A stretch of 64,000 nt of DNA from Devosia sediminis (GTDB lineage Bacteria > Pseudomonadota > Alphaproteobacteria > Rhizobiales > Devosiaceae). The notes beneath the pieces were generated by a model. It did not search any database. It saw only the letters and a program-made list of their open reading frames with translations, and was not told the DNA's origin. Below, piece by piece: positions 61,705 through 64,000 of the stretch; within the stretch, counting starts at the first letter, position 1, and each line of letters starts with the position of its first letter. Made by a program: the position numbers and the translations under genes. Location: positions 496,001-560,000 of the forward strand of contig NZ_JAEKMH010000002.1 of assembly GCF_016411825.1 (NCBI RefSeq), in the 5' to 3' direction.

Positions 61705-61852
61705 AGTCGGGCTGAATTTCCTATTGGAACAATGGCCGCAAGCACAATTCAAGTCCCGGGCCAAAGGTCATTGCGGTCGGCATGTCGCTGGGCTACGACC
61801 GAAGCGAGCGCGCATCGGCCGGGCCGATCACGCATTGTTTGGGACAAGGCGC

Positions 61853-63022
61853 ATGAGCAATAACCGCATACCCTACGGGCGTCAGGACATCAACGAGGAC
61901 GATATCGCGGCCGTAGTAGCGGCCCTGAAATCGGACTTCCTTACTCAAGGGCCCGAAGTGCCGCGGTTCGAGCAAGCCGTGTCGCAATATTGCGGCGCCG
62001 CACATGCTGTTGCCGTTAACAGCGCAACTTCCGCACTGCACATTGCTTGTCTGGCTTTGGGCCTCAAGGCGGGCGACTTGCTTTGGACGACGCCTATCAC
62101 CTTCGTGGCGTCGGCAAATTGTGCGCGCTACTGCGGCGCTGATGTCGACTTCGTGGACATCGATCCGGTCACCAGCAATCTCTCTCCGGCGGCATTGTCC
62201 AAAAAGCTGGAAACCGCCAAAAAGGCCGGCAGGCTGCCCAAGATTCTGGTTGCCGTACATCTGTCCGGCGAGCCCTGCGACATGCAGAAACTTGCCGCTC
62301 TCTGCGCAGAGTATGACGTCAAGATCATCGAGGACGCCTCACACGCCATCGGTGGACGCTACGGAGCGGGCAGCATCGGCAACTGCGCGCACTCCGCGAT
62401 AACCATTTTCAGCTTCCATCCCGTCAAGATCGTGACCAGTGCCGAGGGAGGCATGGCGGTGACGAATGATCTTGAACTGGCTGAGGCGATGCGACTACTG
62501 CGCAGCCATGGGATTACGCGCGATCCTGCCAAGATGCTCAATGTGCCGCATGGCCCGTGGTATTACGAACAGCTCATCCTCGGCTTCAACTACAGGATGA
62601 CCGACATTCAGGCGGCACTTGGCACCAGCCAGATGACCCGTCTCGATCAGTTCATGCGCCGTCGTCACGAACTCGCCGACCGTTATGATGAACTGCTCGC
62701 AGATTTCCCGGTGGTGACACCGCACCGGAACAAGGAAAACTACTCTGGCCTGCACCTTTATGTCATTCGCGTACCGGACCGCGCCGGCAAGCCTGGACGT
62801 GACGATGTGTTCGCTCGTCTGCAGGCAGCCGGGATCGGAGTGAACCTGCACTACATGCCGGTGCACCTGCAGCCTTATTACCGCGATCATGGCCAAGGAA
62901 ATAAAAGCTTCCCCGAGGCCGAAGCATACTATCGCGAGGCTATCACGCTGCCACTGTATCCAGGCTTGAGCGATGCCGACCAAGATCGGGTGGTTGCTGC
63001 TTTGGATGCGGCACTCGCATAG
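61853..63022 (+). CDS. pseC: UDP-4-amino-4,6-dideoxy-sugar transaminase (PseC family)
   Basis: 389 aa PLP enzyme of the DegT/DnrJ/EryC1 family. IPYGRQDINEDDIAAVVAALKSDFLTQGPEVPRFEQAVSQYCGA is the PseC signature start; the PLP Lys is in FSFHPVKIVTSAEGG, Asp in IIEDASHAIGG, and GFNYRMTDIQAALG follows. It transfers an amino group to C4 of the 4-keto sugar on the pseudaminic acid route. ATG chosen; a TGA of a small upstream frame overlaps it (ATGA). pseG follows after 9 nt. Confidence 0.92.
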   Translation: MSNNRIPYGRQDINEDDIAAVVAALKSDFLTQGPEVPRFEQAVSQYCGAAHAVAVNSATSALHIACLALGLKAGDLLWTTPITFVASANCARYCGADVDFVDIDPVTSNLSPAALSKKLETAKKAGRLPKILVAVHLSGEPCDMQKLAALCAEYDVKIIEDASHAIGGRYGAGSIGNCAHSAITIFSFHPVKIVTSAEGGMAVTNDLELAEAMRLLRSHGITRDPAKMLNVPHGPWYYEQLILGFNYRMTDIQAALGTSQMTRLDQFMRRRHELADRYDELLADFPVVTPHRNKENYSGLHLYVIRVPDRAGKPGRDDVFARLQAAGIGVNLHYMPVHLQPYYRDHGQGNKSFPEAEAYYREAITLPLYPGLSDADQDRVVAALDAALA

Positions 63023-63031
63023 GCGAAGTAA

Positions 63032-64000
63032 ATGCAGATTGTATTTCGGGCCGATGCCGGCATTGAAATGGGCACGGGGCACGTCATGCGTTGCCTGACC
63101 GTGGCAGATCGCCTCGCACAGAACGGTCATCACTGCCATTTCATCACCCGCGATCGCCCGGGGCACATGGGGGCTCAGATCACCGCGCGCGGCCATGGCG
63201 TAAGCCTGCTGCCGACTGCCGACATGAAAATGGGTTGGCTCGGTGTCAGCGAGGAGGCCGATGCCGCTGCGACCCTCGCCACCTTGGGCGACCCACCCGT
63301 CGATTGGATCGTCACCGACAATTATGGGATTGGCGCAACATGGGAACGAAGGGCCCGGCAAGGGGCGCGTCGTATTCTTGCCATTGATGACCTGGTCGAT
63401 CGCAAGCATGATTGCGACCTCTTGCTCGACCAGACCTTGGGAAGGGTGGCCGCAGACTATGCCGGACTCGTGCCCGACGGCGCTACATGCCTGGTAGGTG
63501 CTGGCATGGCGCTCTTGCGGCCAAGGTTTGCGCAATTGCGCGAGACATTGCCGCGCCGCCGACCAGGGTTGGTCCGGCGACTGCTGGTCAGCCTGGGTGG
63601 CTCTGATGCGACCAACCTTACTTCCGATGTCATTGAGGCTATTGACCGCAGCTCATGGCCCGGGGGCATATCCGCTCAAATCGTACTGGGCGGCTCAAAT
63701 CCCTGGATAGACGTCGTCAGTGAGCGGGTCGCACAGTCGCCTTGGCCTATGGAGGTGATAGTCGACACGCCTGACATGGCCGACCTGATGGCGGGAGCCG
63801 ATCTCGCCATAGGAACCGCCGGAACGACGTCATGGGAGAGATGCTGCCTTGGATTGCCGACAATCGTTCTTGTAGCGGCCGAGAACCAACGGCAGATTGC
63901 CGCCGCGCTCGTGGCGGCGGGGGCTGCCATTTCCCTTGAAATTTCGGACAATCTGCCCGAAGACCTTGCAACGGGGCTGTCAGCGCTGACTGGCGATGTA
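63032..64000 (+). CDS. pseG: UDP-2,4-diacetamido-2,4,6-trideoxy-altropyranose hydrolase (PseG), 3' end cut by window
   Basis: 323 codons are visible, open at the window edge. It starts MQIVFRADAGIEMGTGHVMRCLTVADRL, with the catalytic His in GTGHVMRC, then WIVTDNYGIG, LAIDDLVDR, LLLDQT, VSLGGSDATN and the UDP-binding GTAGTTSWERCCLGLP, all characteristic of the GT-B-fold PseG. It removes UDP to yield the sugar that PseI condenses with PEP to pseudaminic acid. It lies 9 nt after pseC; pseH/pseI/pseF, if present, lie downstream. Confidence 0.93.
   Translation, partial: MQIVFRADAGIEMGTGHVMRCLTVADRLAQNGHHCHFITRDRPGHMGAQITARGHGVSLLPTADMKMGWLGVSEEADAAATLATLGDPPVDWIVTDNYGIGATWERRARQGARRILAIDDLVDRKHDCDLLLDQTLGRVAADYAGLVPDGATCLVGAGMALLRPRFAQLRETLPRRRPGLVRRLLVSLGGSDATNLTSDVIEAIDRSSWPGGISAQIVLGGSNPWIDVVSERVAQSPWPMEVIVDTPDMADLMAGADLAIGTAGTTSWERCCLGLPTIVLVAAENQRQIAAALVAAGAAISLEISDNLPEDLATGLSALTGDV

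Noticed and set aside
1..64000. CRISPR arrays, tRNA/rRNA genes, insertion sequences, attachment sites
   Set aside because: No regularly spaced direct repeats with spacers, no tRNA-like cloverleaf or conserved rRNA stretches, and no transposase or integrase frame were seen on reading both strands.

Overview
The window is GC-rich, densely packed chromosomal DNA from an alphaproteobacterium, probably of the order Hyphomicrobiales and possibly Devosia-like. This placement is an inference. It rests on the load of ABC uptake systems (oligopeptide family 5, CUT2 sugar, ugp, siderophore), a ku-ligD pair, GGAAC-N16-CGTT promoters of the general-stress sigma factor type (EcfG/RpoE2) found in this class, a RirA-type iron box, an I/III-fused caa3 oxidase, and GC-rich intergenic palindromes. 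I see no rRNA, tRNA, CRISPR array, insertion sequence or prophage.

Layout. (a) 1-7.5 kb: an oligopeptide-type ABC transporter split into two arms. Permeases and ATPases are on the minus strand; a divergent XRE-cupin regulator, the binding protein and an M24 peptidase are on the plus strand. (b) 7.6-23.6 kb: a stress and respiration block with ligD, ku, topoisomerase IB, a membrane PQQ dehydrogenase, cytochrome b561, an aa3/caa3-type oxidase (coxB, coxA-coxC fusion, small membrane protein, ctaG, triheme cytochrome c), a small membrane protein and a membrane alpha/beta-hydrolase. The start sites of ku, topoisomerase IB, the PQQ dehydrogenase, cytochrome b561 and coxB are each preceded, 25-30 nt upstream, by a GGAAC -35 with a matching or near-matching -10. 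This suggests one general-stress regulon. (c) 23.6-29.6 kb: a GntR-controlled catabolic locus with an SDR, an aldehyde dehydrogenase and a CUT2 sugar ABC transporter.

(d) 29.7-37.5 kb: an iron-siderophore ABC operon with one ATPase and two permeases but four different binding proteins and a sucrase/ferredoxin-like protein, preceded by a dyad containing TGA-N9-TCA. (e) 37.5-46 kb: a glycerol-3-phosphate/glycerophosphodiester system (ugpBAEC, ugpQ, DeoR/GlpR-like regulator, HAD phosphatase) facing a Na/Pi cotransporter. A perfect GlpR-like palindrome lies at ugpB and a degenerate copy at the phosphate transporter. (f) 46-53.1 kb: a LacI regulator and a complete five-gene family 5 ABC importer.

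(g) 53.1-64 kb: a cell-envelope locus with an O-antigen ligase/polymerase-like protein, LptD, an LptE-like lipoprotein, a membrane-bound nucleotide-sugar 4,6-dehydratase, an acyltransferase, an aldo/keto reductase, PseC and a PseG that runs off the end. The last genes point to a pseudaminic-acid-like sugar in a surface glycan. Placing an LptD/LptE pair beside glycan genes is unusual.
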